A stretch of 64,000 bases of DNA. Origin: Chitinolyticbacter meiyuanensis. GTDB taxonomy: Bacteria > Pseudomonadota > Gammaproteobacteria > Burkholderiales > Chitinibacteraceae. Below are positions 29,182-39,503 of the stretch, piece by piece. The number at the start of each line of letters is the position of its first letter. Position 1 is the stretch's first letter. The stretch spans positions 1,089,513-1,153,512 of the forward strand of contig NZ_CP041335.1 in the NCBI RefSeq assembly GCF_008033135.1, read 5' to 3'. Below the pieces are notes generated by a model that saw only the letters and a list, made by a program, of their open reading frames with translations, did no database searches and was not told the origin of the DNA. Made by a program: the position numbers and the translations under genes.

Positions 29182-31373
29182 CGTTTCGCCCCCACTGTGG
29201 ACTGCGGCGTGGGGCGGCTCTGCCGTTGCAGCAGTTGCTGGCGCAAATTGCCGTAATCCACCCGGTACTCCGGCGCGGCGAGTGAGCCCGTCAGCGTGAC
29301 CGGCACGATCAGGCCAGCTAGCTGCTGCAGTTCGGGCACGCGCGGATTGGTGCCGGCTTTCATTGTGTAATCGATGCGGCCGGTGCCGAGGTCGAACTCG
29401 CCCTGGCCGGACAAGCGCAGCAGGCCGGTGGTGACCGCCAGATCGTCGTTGCGGGCGAGACCATCCTTGATCGCCAGGCTTGCCTTCAGCGTGGAGAAGT
29501 GCGTGCTGGCCTGCAGGTCGGCCAGCCGCACCGGTTCGCCGCTCATGCGCTTGAGCTGCTGGTTGGTGGCACGCAACACCGCTTCCAGGTCGATGCCGCG
29601 GATCGCGCCACGGTTCAGCGCCAGCTGGACCTGGCCACTGGCGCTGCCGCGAATGTCCGAGATGCGGTTGCCGCTGGCGGTGACGTCGAGCGCCAGCTCG
29701 CCGTTGCCTTCGAAGCGCTCGATCGCCAGCAAGTCACGCATCAGCGGATTGATGTCTACACCGCTCAGCCGCTGCTTGACGTGGAACTGCGGCACGCGCC
29801 CGCCGGTATCGATGGTCAGCGCCCCGGCAAGCTCGCCGCCGTAGATATGTGCCGATAGCGGATCGAGCCGGGCCACGCCGTTGTTCGCGCTGAAATCGAG
29901 CGCGATCTGCTGCAGGTGCAGGTTCTTGACGATGAGCTCGCCGAGCTGCACCCGGCCATTGGCATTGATCTGGCCGAGCCAGCCGAAATCGTATGGTGTT
30001 TCGGCGTCAACGCCACGTGCGCCTTCGGCCACCGCCGGCAGATAGGGGGTCAGGTCGAGCCGGGCAAGGTCCAGGTCGAAGCGATAGCGCGGGTCGACGA
30101 AATCCTCCGCGGCGAACAGCGTCGCCAGCTGGGCACCATCGAGCGTGCCACGATTGGTTAGCTGCAGGGTCTCGCGCTTGAGATCGAGTTCCGCCTCACC
30201 CTCCAGCTCGAACGGGATGGCGCCGCGTGGCAAGGCACGGTTGGCGTAACTGCCGGTCAGCCGGTAGCCGGCAAGGCGGGCTATGGTGCCGCGCTGCAAT
30301 TCCAGCGGGCTCGCGAATTTCAGCACAAAGGTCTGCTCGGCCGAGCTGACCTTCACGTCGATTGCGGCGTGGTCGGCCCGCAGCGAGCCCTGGCGCGAGC
30401 CGGCCAGCGCCGGCAGCTTGAATTCGGCGGTCACCCTGCTTTGCGGGCTGCGGATATCGAGTGCCAGCTTGAGGTTGGTCAGGCGGGCGATGTCGTTGCG
30501 CACATCGATGTTCGGCGCGTCGAGCGACCATTGCCACGATTGCTGTGCACGGGTGCCAAGGGCGGACAACTGTAATGATCCGCCAGCCAAGCGCAACGGC
30601 TGCCAGCCGTAGACCAGGTTGCCGGTGGCCTCCAGCGTGGCGTTGGTCAGCGCCAGCTGCGGCGCGCTCTTGCCGAGCTGTTGCAGGCCGAGCTTGAGGT
30701 CGGCCACCAGCAGGCGCCGTTCGGCGGCCTCATAGCGCAGTGCGGCGCCGGCTTCCAGCGCGGCGCGCCACTGCGGCTGGCCTGATTGCAGGACCGCCAG
30801 TTCGCCCGCCAGATCCAGCCGACCGGCCTTGGGGTCGGCCGGCTGATCGAGCAATACGCTGAGGTTTGACAGCCGGGCGGTTTCGGCACTCGCGGCATCG
30901 CTGAAATCGATGCGGGCGTCGTCGAACTCGACGCCTTCCAGATCGAAGTGCAGCGGCGAGGCATTGCTGCGGTGGGCCAGCAGGTCGTCGAAGTTGTAGC
31001 TGCCGTTGGCTTGGCGGCGCACGGCCAGCTGCGGCCGCGTGGCCTCGAGCCGGGTGATGGTCGCCTCGCCATGGCGCAGCAACGACCACAGCGAGAATTC
31101 GATGCGGACCTCGTCGGCATGGGCGAAGCGCGTGCGCCCGTCGGCCTCGGTCAGCCCGACATTGCGCGCGGTGAGGGCAGGGCGGGGCAGCAGCACGACA
31201 CGTGTCTTGCCGCCCACGCTCAGCGTGCGGCCGGTATCGCGCTGCAAGGCGAGCTTGAGCTCGTTGCGGGCGTACTCGGCGTCGATGAAATAGGGTGCGA
31301 TGCCGATCAGGGCCAGCGACACTGCGACAAACAGCAGTGCGAGGCGGAACGGCCGCGAATGGCGGAGATCCAT
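29178..31373 (-). CDS. asmA: AsmA family outer-membrane biogenesis protein
   Basis: 731 residues from the ATG at 31373; the frame is open far upstream but the N-terminal helix starts here. AsmA-like proteins have a short cytoplasmic end, one membrane helix (LALLFVAVSLALIGIAPYF) and a long periplasmic repeating beta-groove region. They are thought to move or regulate phospholipids between membranes. The AsmA signature near the C-terminus includes ALNRGAIRGIDLEAVLR and the central region is typical. The stop overlaps the mutY start by 4 nt. Confidence 0.92.
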
Positions 31374-31532
31374 CGCTATTCGTGGAGAGCGACTTGAAAT
31401 GATGCGGCCGATTATGGAGAAGCCGGGCGCGCTTTCATAGTGCACAGTACCGGGAAGCAGTGATTTTCCCCTCTTGCCGTCGGCAACGGCTACGGACCAA
31501 GATGCACGGCAACATCGTTTGCCGGAGCCGTC

Positions 31533-31940
31533 ATGCAACGCACCGCCATCAAGGTCCGCGGGTATCACCTCGACCTCTACGGCCACGTCAACAATGCCCG
31601 CTATCTGGAGTTCCTGGAGGAGGCGCGCTGGGAATGGATGGAAATCGCCGGCCAGCTGGAGTGGTTCATGCAAGAGCGGCTGGCGCTGGTGGTGAGCCGC
31701 ATCGATATCCGCTACAAGCGCCCGGCCACCATGGGCGATGAACTGGTCATCGAAACCTGGATGTCGGAAATCGGTGAGCGCCATGGCGTGGTCGCGCAGC
31801 GCATCGTGCGCGCCGACAACGGCAAGCTGGTGGCCGAGGCCGATGTCACCTTCGCAGTCGTCCATCCCGAGCAACAGGGCGCACGGCCCTTTGCCGGCGC
31901 CATCGCCGAACGGCTGCTGCCCTTGCTGGAGGAGCACTGA
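31533..31940 (+). CDS. Acyl-CoA thioesterase (4HBT hotdog, FadM/YbgC-like)
   Basis: 135 residues forming one hotdog domain. The active-site signature YHLDLYGHVNNARYLEFLEE (Asp and HVNN) marks the 4-hydroxybenzoyl-CoA thioesterase group, and IDIRYKRPATMGDELVIET is typical of FadM. It likely cleaves acyl-CoA in the cytoplasm. The stop codon shares one base with the next start (TGATG), so it is in an operon with the lipoprotein gene. A 13-bp palindrome (TTGCCGTCGGCAA, 31474-31486) lies upstream. Confidence 0.9.
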   Translation: MQRTAIKVRGYHLDLYGHVNNARYLEFLEEARWEWMEIAGQLEWFMQERLALVVSRIDIRYKRPATMGDELVIETWMSEIGERHGVVAQRIVRADNGKLVAEADVTFAVVHPEQQGARPFAGAIAERLLPLLEEH

Positions 31941-32419
31941 TGCGCCGCCTGATCATCATTGCCTGCGCGCTGCTGCTGGCTGCCTGTGCCGGCGTGCCCA
32001 GTCATTTCGAGAAGCCGCGCGTATCGCTGGCGGGCATTGCACTCAAGGAAGCCGGCATTCTGGAGCAGCGTTTCACACTCACGCTACGGGTAGAAAACCC
32101 CAACGACGTAGCCATTCCGATCAAGGGGCTCGATACCACGCTGGAAATCAATGGCCAGCCGCTGGCTTCGGGGGTGGCGGCGAGCGCGGTGACCTTGCCG
32201 GCGCTGGGCGAGGCGCGCGTGGCGATCGACGTGACCAGCAATATCGCCACGCTGTTGCGTCAGCTGCGTCGTGCTGCGGAATCGGGCGCGCCGCGCTACA
32301 AGCTTGCCGGTAAACTGTTCGTGCCGATGCGGCCAGACGGGCTGCCGTTCAGCGTGGAGGGAGAGGTGCCGGCCATTGACGGCCTGTTCGATCCCAAGCC
32401 TAACACCCAGCAGTTCTGA
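31940..32419 (+). CDS. LEA type 2 family lipoprotein
   Basis: 159 residues. The N-terminus is a lipoprotein signal with lipobox LAAC at Cys16. The mature part matches the LEA14/WHy-type beta-sandwich (LEA type 2): LTLRVENPNDVAIPIKGLD and the TLEINGQPLASG strand pair. Family members are linked to desiccation or stress tolerance in plants, but the bacterial role is not known. It is translationally coupled to the thioesterase and lies 15 nt before a membrane protein gene. Confidence 0.87.
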   Translation: MRRLIIIACALLLAACAGVPSHFEKPRVSLAGIALKEAGILEQRFTLTLRVENPNDVAIPIKGLDTTLEINGQPLASGVAASAVTLPALGEARVAIDVTSNIATLLRQLRRAAESGAPRYKLAGKLFVPMRPDGLPFSVEGEVPAIDGLFDPKPNTQQF

Positions 32420-32434
32420 GACAGGCGTGAGCCC

Positions 32435-33082
32435 ATGAGCGATGAACCCATCGTCGAGATCGTCACCACCAGCGAGCCCGCCGTAGAGGTCGTGGACGAG
32501 ACGGCGCCCGCCAAGGCGTCGCTGCTGCAGCGCTTCCGGCTGCCGTTGATGATTGCCGGTGCCGTATTGGGTGTCCTGTTGCTGCTGGGGTTGGGGCTGG
32601 GCCTTGGTTTCTTCATCCGCGAGTTCAACGAAAAGCAGTACGTGGACCAGATCACGCTATTGCGCGGTGCGTTGCAGCGTAACGCCGATGGCTGGCGCGA
32701 GGCGCGGCTGGCCAACGAAGCGGCGCAGGCGGAGCTGATCGGGCTCAAGGCCGGCCAACTTGCCGTGACCGCGTCCTACGCCGCCGCACAAACGGAAATC
32801 AAGCAACTGCGCGAGGCGCTGGCAACCGCCAGCGCAGCAGCACATGCCGCCACCCAGCCGGCGGCACCTGCTGTCACCGGCGCTGCGCCTTCGTCCGGCA
32901 ACAAGGGTTATCTGCGCTTTGGCAATACCCGCTGCGTGATCCGCCCCGGCGAGAAGATCGACGACATGGCCAATTGCCTGAAGGGGGAGCCGACCCCGGC
33001 TACTGGCAACGGCAGTAGTGGCAAGCCTTCGGCAGCCCCCGCCAAGCCCGCCCCCAGCCCTGCACCGCAGCACGGTCATTGA
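32435..33082 (+). CDS. Single-pass membrane protein with coiled coil, unknown function
   Basis: 215 residues. A cytoplasmic acidic N-terminus (1-33) leads to one membrane helix (about 38-60). A heptad-like helix follows (about 62-125; LRGALQRNADGWREARLANE), then an Ala/Pro linker. A small conserved-looking module with two Cys (GNTRCVIRPGEKIDDMANCL) comes next, then a Pro/Ala tail. The two Cys may form a periplasmic disulfide. I do not recognise the family. It is third in the thioesterase-lipoprotein operon. Confidence 0.8.
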   Translation: MSDEPIVEIVTTSEPAVEVVDETAPAKASLLQRFRLPLMIAGAVLGVLLLLGLGLGLGFFIREFNEKQYVDQITLLRGALQRNADGWREARLANEAAQAELIGLKAGQLAVTASYAAAQTEIKQLREALATASAAAHAATQPAAPAVTGAAPSSGNKGYLRFGNTRCVIRPGEKIDDMANCLKGEPTPATGNGSSGKPSAAPAKPAPSPAPQHGH

Positions 33083-33191
33083 TTACCGGCCGTTACGCAG
33101 CGCCCTGTCGGCGCTGCATGCCGGCTGTGTAGAATGGCGCTTTCATTGGTTCATGGGCGAAGTTGCGCCCGAAAAACGTTTGGAGCACCGC

Positions 33192-34394
33192 ATGACCGCC
33201 TCGATCTTTGCCGCCGTGGAAATGGCGCCCCGCGACCCGATTCTAGGTCTGAACGAAGCCTACAACGCCGATACCCGCAGCAACAAAGTGAACCTGGGCG
33301 TCGGCGTCTACTACGACGACAACGGCAAGCTGCCGCTCCTCGCCGCCGTGAAGGCCGCTGAAGAAGCCCGCCTGAAGAACGCCCCGCCGCGCGGCTACCA
33401 GCCGATCGAAGGCCCGGCCACCTACAACAACGCCGTGCAGAACCTGTTGTTCGGCGCAGGCAGCGAGCTGACCGAAGCGGGCCGCGTGGTCACCGCCCAG
33501 GCTCTGGGCGGTACCGGTGCGCTGAAGATCGGTGCCGATTTCATCAAGCGCCTGTCGCCCGATGCCACCGTCTACATCAGCGATCCGAGCTGGGAAAACC
33601 ACCGCGCGCTGTTCGAATCGGCCGGTTTTGTCGTCGAGAACTACCCGTACTACGACGCCACCACCCGTGGTGTGAACTTTGCCGCGATGAAGGCTGCGCT
33701 GCTGTCGTACGCGCCGGGCTCGGTCATCATCCTGCACGCCTGCTGCCACAACCCAACCGGTGCCGACCTCAGCGACGCGCAATGGGCCGAAGTGGTCGAA
33801 GCCTGCCGCGAGCGCGGCCTGGTGCCGTTCCTCGACATGGCCTACCAGGGCTTTGCCGAAGGCATCGATGCCGACGCGGTCGCTGTGCGTGCCTTCGCCG
33901 CCTCGGGCCTGCAGTTCTTCATCTCCAGCTCGTTCTCCAAGAGTTTCTCGCTCTATGGCGAGCGCGTTGGCGCGCTGTCCATCATTACCAGCGGCAAGGA
34001 AGAATCCGGCCGCGTGTTGAGCCAACTGAAGCGCGTGATCCGTACCAACTATTCCAACCCGCCGATCCATGGCGGCGCGCTGGTCGCGGCCGTGCTGTCG
34101 AGCACCGAGCTGCGCGCGCAGTGGGAAGCCGAACTGGCCGGCATGCGTGACCGTATTCGTGCGATGCGCTCGGGCCTCGTCGAACAACTGAAGGCCAAGG
34201 GCGTGGCGCAGGATTTCTCCTTCGTGGTCAATCAGCGCGGCATGTTCTCCTACACCGGCCTCACCGCCGCCCAGGTCGAGGTGCTGCGCGCCGAACACGG
34301 TATCTACGCCGTGTCGACCGGCCGTATCTGCCTGGCTGCACTCAACAGCGGCAACATCGGCTACGTGGCAGACGCCATCGCCAAGGCCGTCTAA
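33192..34394 (+). CDS. tyrB: Aromatic amino acid / aspartate aminotransferase
   Basis: 400 residues from the ATG at 33192; the open frame upstream is not coding. The enzyme is a class I PLP aminotransferase of the AspC/TyrB group, moving amino groups between aromatic amino acids or aspartate and 2-oxoglutarate. Seen are PLP-binding HACCHNPTGADLS, the Lys in SSSFSKSFSLYGERVGA, and the substrate Arg in VSTGRICLAALN. TyrB versus AspC cannot be settled by eye. A TAGAAT -10-like box lies 58 nt upstream. Confidence 0.9.
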   Translation: MTASIFAAVEMAPRDPILGLNEAYNADTRSNKVNLGVGVYYDDNGKLPLLAAVKAAEEARLKNAPPRGYQPIEGPATYNNAVQNLLFGAGSELTEAGRVVTAQALGGTGALKIGADFIKRLSPDATVYISDPSWENHRALFESAGFVVENYPYYDATTRGVNFAAMKAALLSYAPGSVIILHACCHNPTGADLSDAQWAEVVEACRERGLVPFLDMAYQGFAEGIDADAVAVRAFAASGLQFFISSSFSKSFSLYGERVGALSIITSGKEESGRVLSQLKRVIRTNYSNPPIHGGALVAAVLSSTELRAQWEAELAGMRDRIRAMRSGLVEQLKAKGVAQDFSFVVNQRGMFSYTGLTAAQVEVLRAEHGIYAVSTGRICLAALNSGNIGYVADAIAKAV

Positions 34395-34406
34395 GCGCTT
34401 CGCGCC

Positions 34407-34446
34407 AAACAAAACGCCCCGCCTAGTGCGGGGCGTTTTGTTTTTG
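34407..34446. terminator. tyrB terminator
   Basis: Perfect 16-bp stem (34407-34422 and 34428-34443, core AAAACGCCCCGC) with a CTAGT loop and T-rich end. It lies 13 nt after the tyrB stop codon. Confidence 0.95.
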
Positions 34447-34530
34447 GCCGACATCGTTCGGTGGCGACATCGGGCGGCGAAACGGCAACGGCTCTTCTAA
34501 GCTCAAGCAGCTCTCGTCAGAATCCTCGCC

Positions 34531-37437
34531 ATGCCCCAAGCCCATCGCGTCCGCTATCCGCTGCATTTTCACATCGCGTGGTTGTTCCTGCTGCTGATCA
34601 CCGTGTTTGCCGCAGTCAGCATCATCTACAACGACCGGCAGGCCAGTCGCATGCTGCTGTCGGCCTCGCAATCGCTGTTCGGCCGCATCGGCGAGCAGAC
34701 CGCGCAACGGGTCAACGCGCTCTACGGCGGCAGCAGTACGGTGGTGGACCTGCTGGCACAACACGATTTCGCCCGTGCCGGCTCGCTGCAGGCGCGCCTG
34801 GCAAGCCTGCCCTACCTGGTCCGGGCGTTGCAGAGTCAGCCGGCTCAATCGGCGATCTACGCTGGCGATGCACGTGGCGATTTCTTCCTGCTGCGGCGTT
34901 ACGACGCGGCGACCATGAAGGCGCGATTCGCACCGCCGCCAGGCACGGTGTGGCTGGTGCAGAGCGTGGAGCGGCCGGCGGGCAGCGTGGTCGGCCGCTA
35001 TCTGTTCTTCGATGCGGCGCTGAACCCGCTGGGTCAGAAGGACGATCCGGGCTATCTGTTCGATGCACGTCAGCGCCCGTGGTATGCCGCCGCGCTGGCG
35101 CGCGAACGGGTGGCCGCGACGGCGCCCTATGTGTTCTTCACCACGCGCGAGGTTGGCACCACGCTGGCGCGGCGCACCGACGACGGCAATGCGGTGGTGG
35201 CAGTCGACATCACGTTGTCCGCCCTGTCGAGCGCGCTCGCGGCTGAACGGATCACGCCGGGCACGGAGCTGGCGCTGGTCGATGGCCAGCAGCGTGTCGT
35301 CGCCTACCGCGATCCGGCACGCGTGGTGCAGGCCGATGGCGAGCGCGGCTTCCGGTTGGTGGAAACTGCCTCGTTCGGTGTGCCGGCACTGACTGCGACA
35401 CTGGCGCCGGGGGCAGGCACCCATCGGGTCTCCGCATCGGGGCGGGCCTGGCAGGGGCATATGGCGCCGATCGCCTTGCCCGGCGGCGGCCAGCTGACGC
35501 TGCTGCTGGCGGCTCCGGAAGACGAATTGCTCGCCGATGCACGCCGGGTGCGGCGCGAGACGGTGATGATCGCCATCGGCCTGCTGGCACTGATGGTGCC
35601 GTTTGCAGTGTGGCTGTCGCGGCTGGCATCGAGCCCGCTGACAGCGCTGACCCGTGAAGCACGCGATATCCAGGCGCTGCGCTTCGATAAGCCGGTGGCG
35701 GTCAGCTCCTTCATCACCGAGATCGATGAGCTGGCCCAGGCGATGGGCGTGATGAAGTCGACGATCAGGCAGTTCCTCGACATCGGTGGCGCGCTCGCGT
35801 CCGAGCGCAATTTCGATGCGCTGCTGGCGCGCATCCTCGGCGAAACCGTGCATATCGCCGCCGCACACGGCGGCGTGATCTACCTGCGCGAGTCCGACGG
35901 CAAGCTGGCGCCGGCCCAGGTGCGTTGGGAAGAGAGCGCTCCGCGGCATCTGCCGCCGCCATTGGCACCGGATGCCGGTCATCCCGCCGCCGAAGCCGTG
36001 CGCACCGGCAGGACGATCTCCACCACCCATAGCGTCGCCACGCTGACCGAGTGGTTCGAGGGCATGGCGGAGTTCCCGCACGCGATGACGCTGATCGCCA
36101 TCCCACTGATCGATCGCCGTGGTGCGCCCTTGGGCGTGCTGCTGATCCTGGAGGATGACCGCGATGCGCTGGGGGGACAACGCACGGTCGGCCCCGAGTT
36201 GGTGGCGCTGATCGAGGCGGTGTCCGGCTCGGCGGCAGCAGCGATCGATACCCAACGCCTGATCGCCGAGCAGAAGGCTTTGCTGGAAGCGTTCATCCAG
36301 CTGGTTGCTGGCGCCATCGATGCCAAAAGCCCCTATACCGGCGGCCATTGCCAGCGGGTGCCGGTGCTGACACAGATGCTGGCGGATGCCGCCTGCGAGG
36401 CGGATCGCGGGCCGTGGGCGGATTTCGATCTCAATGCCGAGGAGCGCGAAGCGCTGCGCATCGCCGCCTGGCTGCACGATTGCGGCAAGGTGACCACGCC
36501 TGAATACGTGGTCGACAAGGCGACCAAGCTGGAAACGCTGTACGACCGCATCCACGAGATCCGCACCCGCTTCGAGGTATTGAAGAGCCAGGCGGAACTC
36601 GCATACTGGCAAGGGCTGGCAGCAGGTGGCACGTCAGAGGAACTGGCTGTCGTGCGCGATGCCGAGCTCGCCCGGCTCGACGATGATTTCGCTTTCGTCG
36701 CCCAGTGCAACGTCGGTGGCGAATACATGGCACCCGACAAGATCGAGCGGCTGCGTGCCATTGCCGCACGTACCTGGCGCCGTACGTTGTCGGATCGGAT
36801 CGGCATCTCGCACGAGGAGCGGCTGCGCAAGGCGGCGGTTCCTGAGCCCGAACTGCCGGTGGACGAACCACTGCTGGCGGACAAGCCCGAGCACATCATC
36901 GCGCGCTCGCCGCACGATGCGCTGCCGCAGGGTTTTGGCTTCACCATGCGCATGCCGGAGCATCTGTATCACCGCGGCGAGCTCTACAACCTGTCGGTGG
37001 CGCGCGGTACACTCACCGCGGAAGAGCGCTACAAGATCAACGAGCACATCGTGCAAACCATCGTGATGCTGGAAAAGCTGCCGTTCCCGCGCCATCTGGC
37101 CAGCGTGCCGGAGCTGGCCGGCGGCCATCACGAGAAGATGGATGGCACCGGCTATCCCAAGGGCCTGAGCCGGGATGAGATGAGCGTGCCGGCGCGGATG
37201 ATGGCGATCGCCGACATCTTCGAAGCGCTGACCGCGGTTGATCGGCCGTACAAGGAAGGCAAGAGGTTGTCCGAATCGCTCGCCATCATGGCGCGGATGG
37301 CGCAGGAGGCGCATGTGGACGCCACGTTGTTCCGTCTGTTCATCGAATCGGGCGTGTACCGCCGCTATGCCATGCTCTACCTGCAGCCGGGGCAGATCGA
37401 CATGGTGGACGAGGCTGCGCTGCTGGCAGGCCTCTAG
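34531..37437 (+). CDS. Membrane sensor with GAF and HD-GYP domains
   Basis: 968 residues. Layout: membrane helix about 12-33; periplasmic dCache-like sensor about 40-340 (PGYLFDARQRPWYAAAL); second helix about 348-366; HAMP-like linker; GAF domain about 425-590; HD-GYP domain about 600-968. The HD pair is HDCGK at 649-653 and the GYP motif is HHEKMDGTGYPKGL from 866. HD-GYP proteins hydrolyse c-di-GMP. About 217 residues separate the two motifs, far more than the 60 or so in ordinary HD-GYP domains, so the domain carries a large insertion. It is convergent with murJ. Confidence 0.92.
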   Translation: MPQAHRVRYPLHFHIAWLFLLLITVFAAVSIIYNDRQASRMLLSASQSLFGRIGEQTAQRVNALYGGSSTVVDLLAQHDFARAGSLQARLASLPYLVRALQSQPAQSAIYAGDARGDFFLLRRYDAATMKARFAPPPGTVWLVQSVERPAGSVVGRYLFFDAALNPLGQKDDPGYLFDARQRPWYAAALARERVAATAPYVFFTTREVGTTLARRTDDGNAVVAVDITLSALSSALAAERITPGTELALVDGQQRVVAYRDPARVVQADGERGFRLVETASFGVPALTATLAPGAGTHRVSASGRAWQGHMAPIALPGGGQLTLLLAAPEDELLADARRVRRETVMIAIGLLALMVPFAVWLSRLASSPLTALTREARDIQALRFDKPVAVSSFITEIDELAQAMGVMKSTIRQFLDIGGALASERNFDALLARILGETVHIAAAHGGVIYLRESDGKLAPAQVRWEESAPRHLPPPLAPDAGHPAAEAVRTGRTISTTHSVATLTEWFEGMAEFPHAMTLIAIPLIDRRGAPLGVLLILEDDRDALGGQRTVGPELVALIEAVSGSAAAAIDTQRLIAEQKALLEAFIQLVAGAIDAKSPYTGGHCQRVPVLTQMLADAACEADRGPWADFDLNAEEREALRIAAWLHDCGKVTTPEYVVDKATKLETLYDRIHEIRTRFEVLKSQAELAYWQGLAAGGTSEELAVVRDAELARLDDDFAFVAQCNVGGEYMAPDKIERLRAIAARTWRRTLSDRIGISHEERLRKAAVPEPELPVDEPLLADKPEHIIARSPHDALPQGFGFTMRMPEHLYHRGELYNLSVARGTLTAEERYKINEHIVQTIVMLEKLPFPRHLASVPELAGGHHEKMDGTGYPKGLSRDEMSVPARMMAIADIFEALTAVDRPYKEGKRLSESLAIMARMAQEAHVDATLFRLFIESGVYRRYAMLYLQPGQIDMVDEAALLAGL

Positions 37438-37443
37438 AGCTGG

Positions 37444-38982
37444 CTATTGCACCGCGCGGCGCGAAAAGTCGCGCGGGCGAAAGCCCAACAGGCCCAGCGT
37501 GCCGAAGTAGGCCACGAGACCGGCGGCCACCAGCAGGCCCAGCCAGGTGAAGCGTTGCAGCATGTGGCCGCTGCCGAATTCCGGCAGCAGGTACTGCACG
37601 ACAAGCAGCGCGGCAGCCATGGCCAACACGGCGGTGACCAGCTTGATGAAGAAGGTGCGCCAGCCGGTCTGTGGCGTGTAGATGCCGTGGCGACGCAGCT
37701 GGCGGAACAGCACTGCGGCGTTGAAGCAGGCGCCAAGGCCGATGGCGAGAGCGAGGCCGGCGTGCTTCAGGTGCCAGACGAAGACCAAATTCATCAGCTG
37801 CGTCAGCGCCAGCGTGATCAGCGCGATCTTCACCGGTGTCTTGATGTTCTGCCGGGCATAGAAGCCGGGTGCGAGGATCTTCACCATGATCAGGCCGACC
37901 AGGCCGACCGAGTAGGCGACGAGAGCCTGCTGCGTCATGGCTGCGTCGTGGGCGGTAAAGGCGCCGTACTGGAACAGCGAGATGGTCAGCGGCTCGGCGA
38001 TCACCGCCAGTGCCACCGCCGACGGCAGCGCCAGCAGCAGTGCCAGCCGCAGGCCCCAATCGAGCAGGCGCGAATACTCGGCACCGTCGTTGCTGGCATA
38101 GGTCTTGGAAAGTGACGGTAGCAGGATGGTGCCGAGCGCCACGCCCAGCACGCCGCTGGGAAACTCCATCAGCCGGTCAGCGTAATACATCCAGGACACT
38201 GAACCGGATACCAGGAAGGACGCAAACGCGGTGTTGATCAGCAGCGAGATCTGGCCGACCGATACCCCGAGCAGCGCCGGGCCCATCTTCCTCATCACCC
38301 GCCATACGCCCGGATCGCGCCACTTCACCCGTGGCAGCACCAACATGCCGATTTCCTTCAAGGCGGGGAACTGCCAGACCAACTGCAGGATACCACCGGC
38401 CAGCATGCCCCAGCCCAGCGCCATCAGGGGCGGGTCGAAATAGGGCGACAGCCACAGTGCGAACACGATCATCGCCACGTTGAGCAGCGTGGGCACGAAG
38501 GCCGGCACCGAGAAGCGATTCCAGGTATTGAGCACCGCGCCGGCCAGCGACGACAGCGAGATCAGCAGGATGTAGGGGAAGGTGACGCGCAGGAGATCGA
38601 CGGTGAGCGCGAACTTGGCCGGGTCGCGGGTGAAGCCGGGTGAGCTCAGCCAGACCACCACTGGCGCCGCAATGATGCCGATCGCGGTGACCACGGCGAG
38701 GATCAGGGTCAGCATCCCGGCCACGTGTGCAAGGAATACACGGCTTGCATCCTCGCCCTGCTGGTTCTTGTACTCGGCGAGGATGGGCACGAAGGCCTGC
38801 GAGAATGCGCCTTCCGCGAAGATGCGACGCAACATGTTCGGCAGCTTCTGCGCAATAAAAAAGGCATCCGGCCCCATGCCGGCCCCGAACAGCCGCGCGA
38901 TCAGCATGTCGCGTACGAAGCCGAGCACGCGGGAAACCATGGTCATCGAACTGACGGCGGCAAGCGATTTGAGCAGGTTCAT
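37444..38982 (-). CDS. murJ: Lipid II flippase MurJ
   Basis: 512 residues from the ATG at 38982 ([20 protein letters not shown]). MurJ flips lipid II across the inner membrane for peptidoglycan synthesis. It is a MOP-superfamily protein with 14 expected membrane segments. Family marks are [37 protein letters not shown] and [11 protein letters not shown]. It is divergent from rpsT, as in many betaproteobacteria. Confidence 0.96.
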   Translation of the reverse strand: MNLLKSLAAVSSMTMVSRVLGFVRDMLIARLFGAGMGPDAFFIAQKLPNMLRRIFAEGAFSQAFVPILAEYKNQQGEDASRVFLAHVAGMLTLILAVVTAIGIIAAPVVVWLSSPGFTRDPAKFALTVDLLRVTFPYILLISLSSLAGAVLNTWNRFSVPAFVPTLLNVAMIVFALWLSPYFDPPLMALGWGMLAGGILQLVWQFPALKEIGMLVLPRVKWRDPGVWRVMRKMGPALLGVSVGQISLLINTAFASFLVSGSVSWMYYADRLMEFPSGVLGVALGTILLPSLSKTYASNDGAEYSRLLDWGLRLALLLALPSAVALAVIAEPLTISLFQYGAFTAHDAAMTQQALVAYSVGLVGLIMVKILAPGFYARQNIKTPVKIALITLALTQLMNLVFVWHLKHAGLALAIGLGACFNAAVLFRQLRRHGIYTPQTGWRTFFIKLVTAVLAMAAALLVVQYLLPEFGSGHMLQRFTWLGLLVAAGLVAYFGTLGLLGFRPRDFSRRAVQ

Positions 38983-39061
38983 GGCGCGGGGCAGCGAGGA
39001 AATGCGGCATGTTACCCTGTTGCCGATACCGCCGCGCAGTGGTTTTGCCCCGGATCCGGTC

Positions 39062-39090
39062 TTGCAAGAGTGCCCGGCTTGGGATAACAT
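39062..39090 (+). promoter_or_regulatory. rpsT promoter
   Basis: TTGCAA (39062-39067) and TAACAT (39085-39090) with an ideal 17-bp spacer. Transcription would start near 39097, giving a leader of about 70 nt with an AGGAGT ribosome binding site. Confidence 0.75.
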
Positions 39091-39168
39091 CCGGCGTTTC
39101 CGAATCGACTTACCCGGCGCCTTGAGGCTTCGGGTGGTTTCAGACCACAGCTTCAGGAGTTATTCAAG

Positions 39169-39435
39169 ATGGCTAACAGCGCCCAAGCTCGCAAGCGTGC
39201 GCGTCAGGCTGAACAAGCCCGCCAGCACAATGCCAGCCAGCGTTCGGCTTTCCGCACCGCGGTCAAGAAGGTGCTGAAGGCAATCGAAGCCGGCGACCAG
39301 AGCGCCGCAAAATCGGTGTTCCAGCAGTCGGTTTCCGTGATCGACAGCATTGCCGACAAGAAGATCTTCCACAAGAACAAGGCCGCTCGTCACAAGAGCC
39401 GTCTGTCCGCTGCAATCAAGGCCATGGCTGCCTGA
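39169..39435 (+). CDS. rpsT: 30S ribosomal protein S20
   Basis: 88 residues. S20 binds 16S rRNA helices early in 30S assembly. Starts [20 protein letters not shown] and ends [20 protein letters not shown], both typical. AGGAGT lies 9-10 nt before the ATG. It is monocistronic, with its own promoter and terminator. Confidence 0.98.
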   Translation: MANSAQARKRARQAEQARQHNASQRSAFRTAVKKVLKAIEAGDQSAAKSVFQQSVSVIDSIADKKIFHKNKAARHKSRLSAAIKAMAA

Positions 39436-39454
39436 TTTTCGCTGCGTATTGAAA

Positions 39455-39485
39455 AGAAAACCCCGGTGCGCCGGGGTTTTTTCTT
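39455..39485 (+). terminator. rpsT terminator
   Basis: GAAAACCCCGG and CCGGGGTTTTTTC arms with a TGCG loop, 20 nt after the rpsT stop codon. A-rich left flank also allows use by the convergent downstream gene. Confidence 0.93.
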
Positions 39486-39503
39486 GCCCGCGCTTTCTGT
39501 GTG

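Noticed and set aside
34423..36612. 729-codon open frame antisense to the HD-GYP gene, and other long antisense frames such as 39504-40997 beyond residue 116 of the real gene
   Set aside because: They mirror GC-rich codons of clear genes, have His/Arg/Gln-rich composition without family signatures, and lack ribosome binding sites.
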